A DNA stretch of 64,000 nucleotides, taken from contig JAURZL010000007.1 in the NCBI GenBank assembly GCA_030653365.1, positions 124,001 to 188,000 of the forward strand. The letters are read 5' to 3'. Positions 1 to 9,038 of the stretch are shown here, piece after piece (the stretch's first letter is position 1; every line of letters begins with the position of its first letter). Made by a program: the position numbers and the translations under genes. Below the pieces are notes generated by a model that saw only the letters and a program-made list of their open reading frames with translations, was not told the DNA's origin and ran no database searches. Origin of the DNA: Anaerolineaceae bacterium. Its GTDB lineage: Bacteria; Chloroflexota; Anaerolineae; Anaerolineales; Anaerolineaceae.

Positions 1-2
1 TT

Positions 3-344
3 GAAGAAATGTTTTATGATGAGCCTTCTTACACCGGATTTGTTTTCCCGGTTGATAAATATTTCCCAGCATGGGCAATCGAGGAAGATCATTTATTGGT
101 TCAGGCTGGCTTGGAAGTTCGAAAATTAATTGGATTGGATGAAGCACCAGCAGGAAAATGGAATTTCAGTACGAACGGTATCTATTGGGCAGGAAAAGCA
201 GGAATTCCCAGTATTGGTTTTGGACCCGGTGATGAAGAAACAGCCCATACGATCAATGATTCTGTTTCGATAGACGATATGGTTCGATCAACTGCTTTTT
301 ATGCATTGATCCCATCTATGGTTCAGTTAAAATTAAAAAGTTAA
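3..344 (+). CDS. ygeY: YgeY-type M20 metallopeptidase/hydrolase, C-terminal part (5' end outside window)
   Basis: This is the last 113 codons of a gene that begins before the window; the frame is open from base 3. The tail carries YTGFVFPVDKYFPAW and a GIPSIGFGPGDEETAHTIND block, which match the C-terminus of YgeY/M20-family hydrolases (zinc-dependent amidohydrolase fold), where a late His lies in the metal site. YgeY is a member of the ygeXYW-hyuA purine/urate catabolic set. The gene lies 52 bases before ygeW on the same strand and is probably co-transcribed with it. The N-terminal metal ligands cannot be seen, so family placement rests on the tail and the neighbours. Confidence 0.78.
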   Translation, partial: EEMFYDEPSYTGFVFPVDKYFPAWAIEEDHLLVQAGLEVRKLIGLDEAPAGKWNFSTNGIYWAGKAGIPSIGFGPGDEETAHTINDSVSIDDMVRSTAFYALIPSMVQLKLKS

Positions 345-396
345 TTCCAAAATTTTTGGAAATTAGAAAATTAAATTAATTTGGAGGTAAATAGAC

Positions 397-1377
397 ATGC
401 AAACAAGTTTACTAGGACGTGACTTCATAAGCGATCTCGATTTCTCAAAAGAAGAAATTGATACGATATTAGATGTGGCATGGGATCTTAAAATGAAACG
501 TGCCATGCGTCAACCAACCCCATATTTACGTGATAAGTCATTGGCTTTGTTGTTCTTTTATAGCAGCACACGTACCCGTTCAGCTTTTGAATCTGCTTTT
601 GCTCATCTTGGTGGGCATCCAGCGTTTATTGAAAGCCGGACAACCCAAATTTCACATGGTGATACTGAGAGAGAAATTGGACAGATTATGGGAAGAATTT
701 ATGATGGTATCGCAATCAGACATGTAGATTGGGGTATCGGAAATAGATATATGAATCTAGTAGCAGAAGCTTCACCTGCACCTGTTTTTAATATGCAATG
801 CGAGTACTATCATCCTTTCCAAATTTTGGCAGACTTAATGACGATAATGGAGAAAAAAGGCAGAAATCTGAAAAGAAAGAAAGTTGTTATGTCCTGGGCA
901 TATGCTGAGTCCTATCAGAAACCATTGTCAATTCCAAATTCTATGGCCTTACAATTTCCTCGTTTTGGTGTGGATTTGGTTCTTGCCCATCCACCAGAAT
1001 TCAAACTTTCCGATGAAACCATTGAACGCGCAAAAGAAGAAGCCAGAAAAGCTGGATCCGGTTTTGAGGTCATGGATGATATGGAAGCAGCCTTTAAAGA
1101 TGCTGATGTGATCTATCCAAAGTCCTGGGGTCCCTGGATGGTTACGACTGATGCAACTGAAGCCGGTGTTATAATTAATAAATACAAACACTGGATAACA
1201 GATGAGAGAAAAATGGCCCTGGCCAAAGAAGATGCCATCTTTATGCATCCTTTACCGGCTGATCGTGGAGTTGAAGTAACAGATGCTGTAATGGATGGTC
1301 CAAATTCTGTTATTTTTGACGAAGCAGAAAATAAAATGCATATTTGTAGTGCTGTTTATGCTTTGACCATGGGTTAA
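397..1377 (+). CDS. ygeW: YgeW-type carbamoyltransferase (aspartate/ornithine carbamoyltransferase family)
   Basis: A 326-residue protein with the hallmarks of the aspartate/ornithine carbamoyltransferase fold: the carbamoyl-phosphate loop SSTRTR at residues 56-61, HPFQ at 139-142 and HPLPADRG at 284-291. It is preceded by a good ribosome site (GGAGGT). The company of ygeY, carbamate kinase and hydantoinase points to YgeW, a carbamoyltransferase of purine/urate breakdown, rather than to biosynthetic ArgF or PyrB. The expected role is phosphorolysis of a carbamoylated intermediate to carbamoyl phosphate, which the next gene can use to make ATP. The natural substrate cannot be read from the sequence. 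Confidence 0.82.
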   Translation: MQTSLLGRDFISDLDFSKEEIDTILDVAWDLKMKRAMRQPTPYLRDKSLALLFFYSSTRTRSAFESAFAHLGGHPAFIESRTTQISHGDTEREIGQIMGRIYDGIAIRHVDWGIGNRYMNLVAEASPAPVFNMQCEYYHPFQILADLMTIMEKKGRNLKRKKVVMSWAYAESYQKPLSIPNSMALQFPRFGVDLVLAHPPEFKLSDETIERAKEEARKAGSGFEVMDDMEAAFKDADVIYPKSWGPWMVTTDATEAGVIINKYKHWITDERKMALAKEDAIFMHPLPADRGVEVTDAVMDGPNSVIFDEAENKMHICSAVYALTMG

Positions 1378-1403
1378 AATTATTTTTTTATTGGAGGAAA
1401 TTT

Positions 1404-2351
1404 ATGAGTAAAGGTGTAGCAGTAGTAGCAGTTGGTGGTAATTCTTTAATTAAAGATAACAATCGCAAGACGGTACAGGATCAATATGAGGCTGGGGCAG
1501 AATCCATGCACCATATCGCTGAAATGATAGCCCAAGGATGGAATGTAGTTGTTACGCATGGTAATGGTCCACAAGTTGGATTCATTTTACGGAGGTCCGA
1601 ACTTTCTTCGCATGAATTGCATGAGGTTCCTTTAGATTATTGTGGCGCTGATTCACAAGGTGCTATTGGATATATGTTCGCCAGAGCATTAACCAATGAA
1701 TTTAAAAACCGAAAAATGGATAAGCAGGTAGCAGCTGTTGTAACCCAAACTGTAGTCGATGTAAATGATGATGCATTTCAACATCCAACCAAACCCATTG
1801 GATCATTTATGGGTGAAGAAGAAGCCAAGAAACGTGCTGCACATGATGGTTGGATTGTTGTAGAAGACGCAGGACGAGGATGGCGTAGAGTAGTTGCTTC
1901 TCCCAAACCAATTGATATCCTGGAAAAAGATGCCATCAAAGCATTAATTGACGCAGGTATCATTGTTGTGGCAGTCGGTGGTGGTGGAATTCCAGTTGTT
2001 AGAGAACCGAATGGTGATATTGAAGGCATGGAAGCTGTTATTGATAAAGATTTTGGGTCTTCTTTGTTAGCAACCATGCTTGGTGCTGATTTATTTGTAA
2101 TCAGTACCGCAGTTGAAAAAGTTGCCATCAATTTCAATAAACCAAATCAAAAATGGTTAGATCAATTGACATTAGAAGAAGCAAAACAATATGCTGTCGA
2201 TGGACAGTTTGCCAAAGGAAGTATGTTGCCAAAGATTGAGGCGATTATAAAATTCCTTGAAAATGGTGGAAAACGAGCATTAATTACAAATCCTGAGAAT
2301 ATTGGTAGAGCCTTGAAAGGCGAAACTGGTACCTGGATTATTAAAGAGTAA
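1404..2351 (+). CDS. arcC: Carbamate kinase
   Basis: A 315-residue amino-acid-kinase-fold protein of normal family length. It starts with the nucleotide loop VAVGGNSLI and has the THGNGPQVG motif near residues 51-59, both diagnostic of carbamate kinase. It converts carbamoyl phosphate and ADP to ATP, CO2 and ammonia. It follows ygeW by 26 bases with its own GGAGG site and is followed by a strong hairpin, so ygeY-ygeW-arcC look like one transcript. In the E. coli cluster the equivalent gene is yqeA. Here it would be the energy-conserving last step of purine-type catabolism. Confidence 0.9.
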   Translation: MSKGVAVVAVGGNSLIKDNNRKTVQDQYEAGAESMHHIAEMIAQGWNVVVTHGNGPQVGFILRRSELSSHELHEVPLDYCGADSQGAIGYMFARALTNEFKNRKMDKQVAAVVTQTVVDVNDDAFQHPTKPIGSFMGEEEAKKRAAHDGWIVVEDAGRGWRRVVASPKPIDILEKDAIKALIDAGIIVVAVGGGGIPVVREPNGDIEGMEAVIDKDFGSSLLATMLGADLFVISTAVEKVAINFNKPNQKWLDQLTLEEAKQYAVDGQFAKGSMLPKIEAIIKFLENGGKRALITNPENIGRALKGETGTWIIKE

Positions 2352-2359
2352 CAAAAAAA

Positions 2360-2387
2360 ATGGGATTCCCATTTGTGGGAATCCCAT
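2360..2387 (+). terminator. Probable transcription terminator after arcC
   Basis: A perfect 12-bp stem (ATGGGATTCCCA, loop TTTG, TGGGAATCCCAT) lies 8 bases after the arcC stop. The downstream side has only a mixed A/T tail, while a run of eight A precedes the stem, so it would be a stronger terminator on the minus strand. It probably ends or attenuates the ygeY-ygeW-arcC transcript. Confidence 0.6.
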
Positions 2388-2696
2388 AAACTTAATTTTA
2401 ATTTTCTATGATCTGCAAAACTCAACTATTTTAAGTTCATCATCCTTGTTATTCGTGTAAAATAAATCAATTAATAAATTATTTTTTATAAAACAAAAAC
2501 TTAAAATATCAAAACATACAATTCCTTCGACAATTTCATATTAAAATACCAACTTAATTATGTTCTTTAAAATTTCAAACCAGAAAACCAACGTTCAGAA
2601 GTTTTTGTAAAAGGAGGTGAGGAAAAAACAGAGAAAAAATTTTTGTTTTGAATCGTCGTAAATCAAATGAAATATTTGTGATTTGAAGGAGAAAAT
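2388..2696 (+). other. Intergenic leader before the BMP-type transporter
   Basis: About 310 bases without a credible gene, very A+T rich. Near the 3' end are a purine-rich GGAGGTGAGG at about 2612-2621 that is not followed by a start codon at the right distance, and the real ribosome site GAAGGAGAA just before the ATG at 2697. I see no confident promoter pair or riboswitch. The length and the separate terminator upstream suggest that the transporter has its own promoter. Confidence 0.4.
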
Positions 2697-4001
2697 ATGA
2701 ATAAGAAGTTAGCTTGGACAGTAATTGCTTTATTAATGGTTATGGCTCTTGTTCTATCAGCCTGCCAACCAACCCCTGAACCGGTTGCACCCGCCGCGCC
2801 TGCTGAGCCTGCTGCACCCGCTGAACCTGCTGCACCTGCCGAACCTGCTGCACCAGTCGAACCTGCTGCACCAGTCGAACCAGTGGCTCCTATGGAAGAT
2901 TTTGTGTTTGGCTTGTTATTGGTCGGACCCTATAATGATAAAGGTTATAGTCAAGCCCATTATGAAGCTGGTGAGTATATTGTAGCAAATGTTCCTGGTA
3001 CCAAAATGATTTATCTTGATAAAGTAAACACAGCTGATCGACCTGGGACAACCGCTGCTCAATTGGGCGAAGAGCTGATTCAACAAGGAGCAAAACTTGT
3101 TGTTTTTAACTCTGATGATATGAAAGATGATGCTGTAGAATTTACAAAAAATCATCCAGACATTTTTGTTATCCATGCATCTGGTGATACTGTTTGGGCA
3201 GATGGCAAAAACTATCAACCTTTGGCGAATATGGCAAATTTGATGGGTGGTATGGAATATGGAAAGATGATTGGTGGATGTGACGCTGCCTTGCACACGC
3301 AAACAGGATCCATCGGTTATCTTGGACCATTAATCAATGAAGAAACACGTCGTTTAGCTGCATCAGCTTACTTAGGCGCACGTTATTGTTGGGAAAATTA
3401 TCTTGAAAAAGATCCTGCGGATCTCAAATTCCGAGTGACATGGATTGGTTTCTGGTTTAATATCCCCGGTTTTACTGAAGATCCGACACAGGTTGCTAAT
3501 GAATTCATCAATTCTGGTGTGGATGTGATCATGTCTGGTATTGATACAACCGAAGGTCTTGTCGAAGCCAGAAAAGCTACCGGTGAAGGAAAGCAAATTT
3601 TTGCAGTTCCCTACGATTTTGTCGGTGCCTGTGATGAAGCTCCAGATGTTTGTTTGGGAGTTCCATACTTCAATTGGGGTCCATCTTACTCTCGATATGT
3701 AATGAGTGCTATGGATGGAACCTGGCAATCAGCATTTGAGTGGATGTCACCCAGTTGGGAAGATATCAATGATCATGATAAATCTGCGATAGGTTATCTT
3801 AGTGGCCCTGGAATGTCAGAAGATGTGAAACCATTATTAGATCAATTCATTGCTGAATTAGCAGGTGGATTAAATCTATGGACTGGTCCATTGAATTACC
3901 AGGATGGCACTGAGTTCCTCACTGAGGGTCAAGTTGCAACTGAAGTTGAAATTTGGTACTTACCTCAATTAGTAGAAGGTATGGAAGGTCGTTCAGAATA
4001 A
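2697..4001 (+). CDS. BMP-family ABC transporter substrate-binding lipoprotein
   Basis: A 434-residue lipoprotein: a lysine-containing signal peptide, lipobox LSAC with Cys at residue 23, a Pro/Ala/Glu linker to about residue 64, then a basic-membrane-protein (BMP/PnrA) periplasmic-binding domain starting FVFGLLLVGPYNDKGYSQAH. BMP proteins bind nucleosides or purines. With the downstream ATPase and two permeases it completes an importer for a nucleoside, purine or related ring compound, which fits the catabolic genes on both sides. A terminator-like hairpin separates it from the ATPase, a common way to express the binding protein above the membrane parts. Confidence 0.88.
   Translation: MNKKLAWTVIALLMVMALVLSACQPTPEPVAPAAPAEPAAPAEPAAPAEPAAPVEPAAPVEPVAPMEDFVFGLLLVGPYNDKGYSQAHYEAGEYIVANVPGTKMIYLDKVNTADRPGTTAAQLGEELIQQGAKLVVFNSDDMKDDAVEFTKNHPDIFVIHASGDTVWADGKNYQPLANMANLMGGMEYGKMIGGCDAALHTQTGSIGYLGPLINEETRRLAASAYLGARYCWENYLEKDPADLKFRVTWIGFWFNIPGFTEDPTQVANEFINSGVDVIMSGIDTTEGLVEARKATGEGKQIFAVPYDFVGACDEAPDVCLGVPYFNWGPSYSRYVMSAMDGTWQSAFEWMSPSWEDINDHDKSAIGYLSGPGMSEDVKPLLDQFIAELAGGLNLWTGPLNYQDGTEFLTEGQVATEVEIWYLPQLVEGMEGRSE
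2805..2876 (+). repeat. Four 18-bp tandem units encoding a Glu-Pro-Ala-Ala-Pro-(Ala/Val) linker
   Basis: Four consecutive 18-bp units (GAA/G CCT GCT GCA CCN GYN) encode EPAAPA/EPAAPV repeats directly after the lipobox of the BMP lipoprotein. The G+C content is far above that of the rest of the gene. This is a flexible surface linker, and the near-perfect repeats could vary in number between strains. Confidence 0.85.
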
Positions 4002-4015
4002 TTTAAACCTCATTA

Positions 4016-4052
4016 AAAATGGGGAAGACCATAAAAGTCTTCCCCATTTTTT
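4016..4052 (+). terminator. Rho-independent terminator/attenuator between BMP protein and ATPase
   Basis: A 14-bp stem (AAAATGGGGAAGAC / GTCTTCCCCATTTT) with a 7-base loop and a continuous T run. It sits 15 bases after the stop of the substrate-binding protein and 18 bases before the ATPase start, so it probably lets only part of the transcription pass into the transporter genes. Confidence 0.85.
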
Positions 4053-4069
4053 AAGACCAAAAGGGAAAA

Positions 4070-5566
4070 ATGAACGTCGATTTTAAAAATATCAATAAAC
4101 ATTTTGGACCTGTACATGCTAATGTTGATATAAATCTTTCAATAAAAAGTGGGTCCATATATGGGATTTTAGGCGAAAATGGTGCTGGAAAAAGCACCTT
4201 AATGAAGGTACTCTCTGGATTTATCCAACCAAATTCTGGGGAAATTTTACTGGATGGAAAAGTAGTTACAATTGATTCCCCAGCTGATGCGATCAATCTT
4301 GGGATTGGTATGCTGCATCAAGATCCTCTGGATTTCCCTCCGATGCGACTGATTGAAAATTTTATTGTTGGTCAAAAAGGTGGACTTGTCCCATCCTATA
4401 AAGAGATTAGTAAAGAATTTAATGAATTGCAGTCAAAATTTGGTTTTTCCCTGGATCCAGAAGCATTTATTGATAGTTTGACTGTAGGAGAACGACAACA
4501 ATTGGAGATTCTCAGATTATTGTGGATGGGTGCAAATGCTTTGATTTTGGATGAACCCACAACTGGTATCAGTTTGCAACAAAAAGTAAAATTATTTTCA
4601 GCATTAAAAATTCTTGCTCAGCAAGGAAAAACAATTATCTTTGTTTCTCATAAATTAGAAGACGTTGAGATCCTTTGTAGTAAGGTATCAATCTTAAGGA
4701 AGGGAATGTTAGTCGGTGAGGTACCAGCTCCTTTTGATTCAGACAAATTAGTCGAGATGATGTTTGGAAAAATTATTTCATTGGGAGATAGAAATAATGT
4801 GTCTCAAAAAAAGACTGTATTAGAACTAAAAGAATTATTCATAGAGCAATATCCATTAAGAATTGAAAATGTAAATTTCCAATTACATGCCGGTGAAGTT
4901 ATTGGTCTTGCTGGAATGGAAGGAAGTGGCCAGGACATCTTGTTGAGAGCATGTGTTGGTTTAATACGACCAATTTCCGGAACAGTAATTGTAAAGGATA
5001 AAGATCTTTCAAATAAAAAATATCATGAATATATGAAACATGGAGTGTCTTTCTTACCAGCTTCCAGATTGGAAGAAGGACTTGTTCCAGGCTTAACGCT
5101 GGCAGAGCATTTTACTATAGCAGGTGACGAGGAGAAAGGACTCTTTATCGATAAAGAGTATTTCAAAGAAAAAGCTGAAAAAATGATTGATGAATATCAT
5201 ATCATTGGACGACCTGAGTTAAATGTAGAATCATTATCAGGTGGAAATCAACAAAGAGCAGCTTTAGCACTGCTGAAAAATTGGTTATCAATCATTTTAT
5301 TGGAACATCCTACCAGAGGTTTAGACATCGAGTCAGCCATTTATATGTGGGGAAAGTTAAAAGAAAGATGTTTGCAGGGAGCATCAATTTTCTTCATTTC
5401 AGGCGATTTAGAAGAAATCCTTCAATATAGTGATCGAATCCTTGTATTCTTTAGTGGCCATGTTTCACCTCCACTTGATGCCTCCACAACTACGATTGAT
5501 CAATTAGGACAATTAATTGGTGGAAAAGGTTGGGACCAGGTTTTTAGCTCAAAGGAAACACTATGA
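4070..5566 (+). CDS. Nucleoside/purine-type ABC transporter ATPase with two fused nucleotide-binding domains
   Basis: A 498-residue protein with two ABC domains in tandem, as in sugar/BMP-type importers. Domain 1 has Walker A GENGAGKST near residue 37, signature LTVGERQQLE and Walker B ALILDEPTTG. Domain 2 has a degenerate P-loop (GMEGSGQD) and signature LSGGNQQ near residue 389, with a weak Walker B (IILLEHPTRG). This one-good, one-degenerate arrangement is usual for the RbsA-like class. The stop overlaps the next start (ATGA), so it is translationally coupled to the first permease. Confidence 0.9.
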   Translation: MNVDFKNINKHFGPVHANVDINLSIKSGSIYGILGENGAGKSTLMKVLSGFIQPNSGEILLDGKVVTIDSPADAINLGIGMLHQDPLDFPPMRLIENFIVGQKGGLVPSYKEISKEFNELQSKFGFSLDPEAFIDSLTVGERQQLEILRLLWMGANALILDEPTTGISLQQKVKLFSALKILAQQGKTIIFVSHKLEDVEILCSKVSILRKGMLVGEVPAPFDSDKLVEMMFGKIISLGDRNNVSQKKTVLELKELFIEQYPLRIENVNFQLHAGEVIGLAGMEGSGQDILLRACVGLIRPISGTVIVKDKDLSNKKYHEYMKHGVSFLPASRLEEGLVPGLTLAEHFTIAGDEEKGLFIDKEYFKEKAEKMIDEYHIIGRPELNVESLSGGNQQRAALALLKNWLSIILLEHPTRGLDIESAIYMWGKLKERCLQGASIFFISGDLEEILQYSDRILVFFSGHVSPPLDASTTTIDQLGQLIGGKGWDQVFSSKETL

Positions 5567-6612
5567 AAAAAACACGATCTGGAAGTGCATCGATATTATT
5601 CCAATTAGGTGGCTTGGTATTTTCATTATTGTTTGTTTCTATCATTTTACTGCTGGTAAAATCACAACCTCTGGAAGCATTTCGTCTCATTTGGGAAGGT
5701 TCGACAGGAAATGCGACCCGTATTGCCAGCGTTTTTGTCGTATGGGTGCCTTTGTTATTGGTCACATGTGGTTTGTTAGCCACTTTTACAGCTGGACTTT
5801 GGAATATTGGTATTGAGGGTCAAATAACAGTTGGTGCAATTTTTACAACCGGGGTTATGAGATTATTCCTGGATACATCTGTTTCACCAGTTGTGGTCAT
5901 CATAATTTCGATTGCAGCTGGTATGGTAGGTGGAGCAATTTGGGCTGCTCTGGCTGGAGTACTCAAGACATTCGGTGGGGTTAATGAAATTTTTGGCGGA
6001 TTAGGCCTTAATTTTATCGCAACAGCCCTTAATATTGGACTTATTTTTGGTGCGTGGAGTCGGCCAGGTGTAGCATCAATGAGTGGAACGGAACCTTTTC
6101 CAGAGCAATTTTGGTTACCAACATTACAAGATTTTCGAATTAGTATTTGGTCGGTTGTTTTTGCAATTCTTGGGTTGATTATTATTTATTTCCTATTGCA
6201 AGGAACTCATTTTGGTCTGCGGTTAAAGGCAGTTGGAAAAGGCATGAAATCAGCGTTTCGATTGGGAATCCCAACATGGCAGCATATGATGTTGTCATTT
6301 GTAATATGTGGATTATTCGCCGGATTAGCTGGAGCAATTCAAGTAACTGCTGTTTATCACCGTTTGATCCCTTCGATTTCAAGTGGATATGGTTTTATGG
6401 GATTAATGATCGCGATGCTGATAAATTATCAAGCAATTTGGTTAGCACCAATCGCACTATTCTTTGCAGCACTCAATATTGGTGGTATTCAATTACCGAT
6501 TGTGCTAAAGCTAGACTCATCATTAACTGGTGTTTTACAAGGAAGTCTGGTTTTATTTGTGATGATTTCACAAGGCGTAAAACAGCTATTATTGAGAAAG
6601 AAATTGGAGTAA
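5563..6612 (+). CDS. ABC transporter permease (BMP/nucleoside type), first subunit
   Basis: A 349-residue, strongly hydrophobic protein with about eight to ten membrane segments and the EAA-like GxxxG-rich pattern of branched-chain/nucleoside permeases (BPD_transp_2 family), including LWNIGIEGQITVGA, which is typical of BMP-linked permeases. It overlaps the ATPase by 4 bases and is followed after 2 bases by the second permease. It forms half of the membrane channel of the importer. Confidence 0.88.
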   Translation: MKKTRSGSASILFQLGGLVFSLLFVSIILLLVKSQPLEAFRLIWEGSTGNATRIASVFVVWVPLLLVTCGLLATFTAGLWNIGIEGQITVGAIFTTGVMRLFLDTSVSPVVVIIISIAAGMVGGAIWAALAGVLKTFGGVNEIFGGLGLNFIATALNIGLIFGAWSRPGVASMSGTEPFPEQFWLPTLQDFRISIWSVVFAILGLIIIYFLLQGTHFGLRLKAVGKGMKSAFRLGIPTWQHMMLSFVICGLFAGLAGAIQVTAVYHRLIPSISSGYGFMGLMIAMLINYQAIWLAPIALFFAALNIGGIQLPIVLKLDSSLTGVLQGSLVLFVMISQGVKQLLLRKKLE

Positions 6613-6614
6613 CT

Positions 6615-7613
6615 ATGGGCAATGATATTATTCTTTTAGGTCTGGCTGGTGTCATCGCATCTGGTGCTCCTATAGTAATCGCTGTAATTGGTGAGACCTT
6701 AACCGAACGAGCAGGTGTAATTAATCTATCTCTAAATGGTGTAATTTTGTTATCAGCCATGATCGGTTTTTGGGTTTCTGTTGAGACTGATAGTTTATTC
6801 TTAGGATTTCTTGCGGGTATGATAGTAGGCGCATTGGTTGCCACAATTGTTGCCTTTAGTAGTATTACACTCAAACAATCTCAAGTAGCAATAGGATTTA
6901 TTCTCGCTATTACCTGTCGGGATCTGGCTTATTTTTTGGGGAACCCCGTCATGGGTTCCCAAGGTCCGATTATGTTGTCGACTTCCATACCATTCTTAAG
7001 AGACATCCCCATTATTGGAAGGTTATTTTTTCAACAATCATTGATGACATACTTAAGTATCCTTATGATTTTTATTGCATGGTTCTGGATTTATAAAACT
7101 CGCCCGGGTTTAATGTTGCAGGGAATAGGTGAAAAACCAGCGGCTGCTTACGTGCGAGGTGCAAATGTCAAGCGCATGAGATATATTTACACGATTGTTG
7201 GTGGGGCATTAGTTGGGTTGGCTGGACCTCTTTATACATTAAGTGTTAAACCAGGATGGAAAGGAACAATTACCGGCCTTGATGGAATTGGATGGATTGT
7301 TCTGGCAATTACTATCTTTGGTGGTTGGAATCCAATTCGTGCTGCATTTGGTGCCTATTTATTTGCCTTTTTACAATGGTTAGGTTTGGTTTTACAACCA
7401 TATATGACATTCATGCCTTCTCAGGTGCTTCAAGTTGCTCCATTTCCCCTCATGATACTCGCATTATTATTTGTTAACCTGGGAAACACCGAATGGATGA
7501 ATAGATTATTAGCAACCATGCCTGAAAAGATCAGAATTCGAACAATAAAAATATTAAGGACCCTCAATGCACAACCACCAGGATCCATCGGTATACCATT
7601 CGAAAGGCAATAA
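6615..7613 (+). CDS. ABC transporter permease (BMP/nucleoside type), second subunit
   Basis: A 332-residue hydrophobic permease. The chosen start is the ATG at 6615, because it has a TTGGAG ribosome site and follows the first permease directly; the frame is open further upstream, but that part overlaps the other permease and encodes nothing like this family. The motif TLTERAGVINLSLNGVIL is the counterpart of the IEGQ motif in the partner. It forms a heterodimeric channel with the product of the preceding gene. Confidence 0.88.
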   Translation: MGNDIILLGLAGVIASGAPIVIAVIGETLTERAGVINLSLNGVILLSAMIGFWVSVETDSLFLGFLAGMIVGALVATIVAFSSITLKQSQVAIGFILAITCRDLAYFLGNPVMGSQGPIMLSTSIPFLRDIPIIGRLFFQQSLMTYLSILMIFIAWFWIYKTRPGLMLQGIGEKPAAAYVRGANVKRMRYIYTIVGGALVGLAGPLYTLSVKPGWKGTITGLDGIGWIVLAITIFGGWNPIRAAFGAYLFAFLQWLGLVLQPYMTFMPSQVLQVAPFPLMILALLFVNLGNTEWMNRLLATMPEKIRIRTIKILRTLNAQPPGSIGIPFERQ

Positions 7614-7712
7614 GGTTTTCTACCTCGACTTTTAGGTCTGTTTTAGGGATGAAGATTATTTTAATTGTCAGACAACTTTGTTGCAAAAAGTTTTTTATAA
7701 ATTCAATCAAGT

Positions 7713-7718
7713 TATAAT
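7713..7718 (+). promoter_or_regulatory. Candidate -10 element before the PLP-enzyme/glycosyltransferase operon
   Basis: A TATAAT lies 62 bases before the next start codon in the 167-base gap after the transporter. No good -35 is seen at 17 bp (a T-rich stretch only). A small inverted repeat TTCGA-N6-TCGAA at 7726-7741 lies just downstream, where an operator could sit. Confidence 0.35.
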
Positions 7719-7780
7719 ATGGGTATTCGATTAATAGTCGAAATAATTTATGCAGACCAGAAAAATGAATTTAGGAAAAG

Positions 7781-9031
7781 ATGAATAAATTCCTAGGCTA
7801 CACATGCTCAATCTGTGGAACCGAGTATTCATGTACACAGGAGCTTTACACCTGTCCAAAGGATGGTGGCAATCTTGATATTGTCTTGGATATTGCTTCA
7901 ATAATAAGAAAGTACGAATTTAGTGATATCACTTCAAGAGAAGAAAACTACCTTTGGCGGTACTTACCTCTTCTTCCTGTTGTTGATCCTGGATTTGAAG
8001 GTACTCCTTTTCGGATGACTGGAGGAACACCGGTTTATAATCCTACCCAATTGAGAATTGAATTAGGACTTAAGAATTTATGGATAAAGGATGAAGGAAA
8101 AAATCCAACCGCCTCCTTTAAAGATCGTGCAAGTGCGGTGGTAATTGCCAGGGCCAGAGAAATTGGTTCCGAAATCGTAGTGACTGCATCAACAGGCAAT
8201 GCTGGAGCAGCATTAGCAGGATTAGCCGCTTCCATTGGCCAAAAGGCGATTATATTTGCTCCGAAAACCGCCCCACCTGCTAAGATTGCCCAATTATTGG
8301 TATATCGAGCGGAGGTGATTCTGGTTGATGGAAATTATGACTCTGCTTTCGATCTATCGATTGAAGCAGTGAAAGAATTTGGGTGGTATTGCAGAAATAC
8401 TGGATTTAACCCCTTTACCATCGAAGGAAAAAAGACTGCTGCATTTGAAATTTGGGAAGAAATTATTATTAAAAAATCTATGGATTTCAAGCCATTATCC
8501 ATATTTGTAAGCGTGGGAGATGGCAATATTATTTCAGGTATTCACAAAGGCTTTAAGGATTTGATATCATTGGGTTGGATAGAACATATGCCAAGAATAT
8601 TTGGTATTCAATCTGAAGGTTCAGCGGCAATTGCCAATGCGTTTAGCAATAAATCGGAAAACATCATTCCTGTCAATGCAAATACGATTGCTGATAGCAT
8701 ATCAGTGGATTTACCCAGAGACGGTGTTAGAGCTGTTAGAGCAGCCACACAAACGAATGGAGCATTTTTAACAGTCACTGATCAACAGATTTTAGAGGCC
8801 ATCGCCGGTTTAGGAAAAGCAGGGATTTTTTCCGAACCAGCTGCAGCAACCGCTTATGCAGGTTTGGTAAAAGCTATCGAATCAGGTATCATTAATCAGA
8901 ATGATCCGGTTTTGGTAGTTAATACCGGATCAGGCTTAAAGGATATAAGAGCAGCAATGATGGCAGTTAAAGCAGCCCCAATCATTGAACCAACAATGGC
9001 GGATTTAAAAAGATATTTACAGAAAAATTGA
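7781..9031 (+). CDS. Threonine-synthase-family PLP enzyme
   Basis: A 416-residue fold-type II PLP enzyme. The N-terminus has a zinc-ribbon-like Cys set (C9, C12, C18, C25), seen in one class of threonine synthases. The Schiff-base lysine is K114 in [11 protein letters not shown], and a phosphate-binding STGNAG loop follows. It could be a genuine threonine synthase. Its position between a purine-type transporter and hydantoinase genes instead suggests beta-elimination of a small amino acid such as 2,3-diaminopropionate, the job of YgeX in the classical cluster. Sequence alone does not decide between the two. Confidence 0.75.
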   Translation: MNKFLGYTCSICGTEYSCTQELYTCPKDGGNLDIVLDIASIIRKYEFSDITSREENYLWRYLPLLPVVDPGFEGTPFRMTGGTPVYNPTQLRIELGLKNLWIKDEGKNPTASFKDRASAVVIARAREIGSEIVVTASTGNAGAALAGLAASIGQKAIIFAPKTAPPAKIAQLLVYRAEVILVDGNYDSAFDLSIEAVKEFGWYCRNTGFNPFTIEGKKTAAFEIWEEIIIKKSMDFKPLSIFVSVGDGNIISGIHKGFKDLISLGWIEHMPRIFGIQSEGSAAIANAFSNKSENIIPVNANTIADSISVDLPRDGVRAVRAATQTNGAFLTVTDQQILEAIAGLGKAGIFSEPAAATAYAGLVKAIESGIINQNDPVLVVNTGSGLKDIRAAMMAVKAAPIIEPTMADLKRYLQKN

Positions 9032-9038
9032 GAGAAAA

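Noticed and set aside
6147..6614. Upstream extension of the second permease frame
   Set aside because: It overlaps the first permease, encodes a Trp/Cys/Asn-rich stretch unlike a permease, and a good ribosome site precedes the ATG at 6615.
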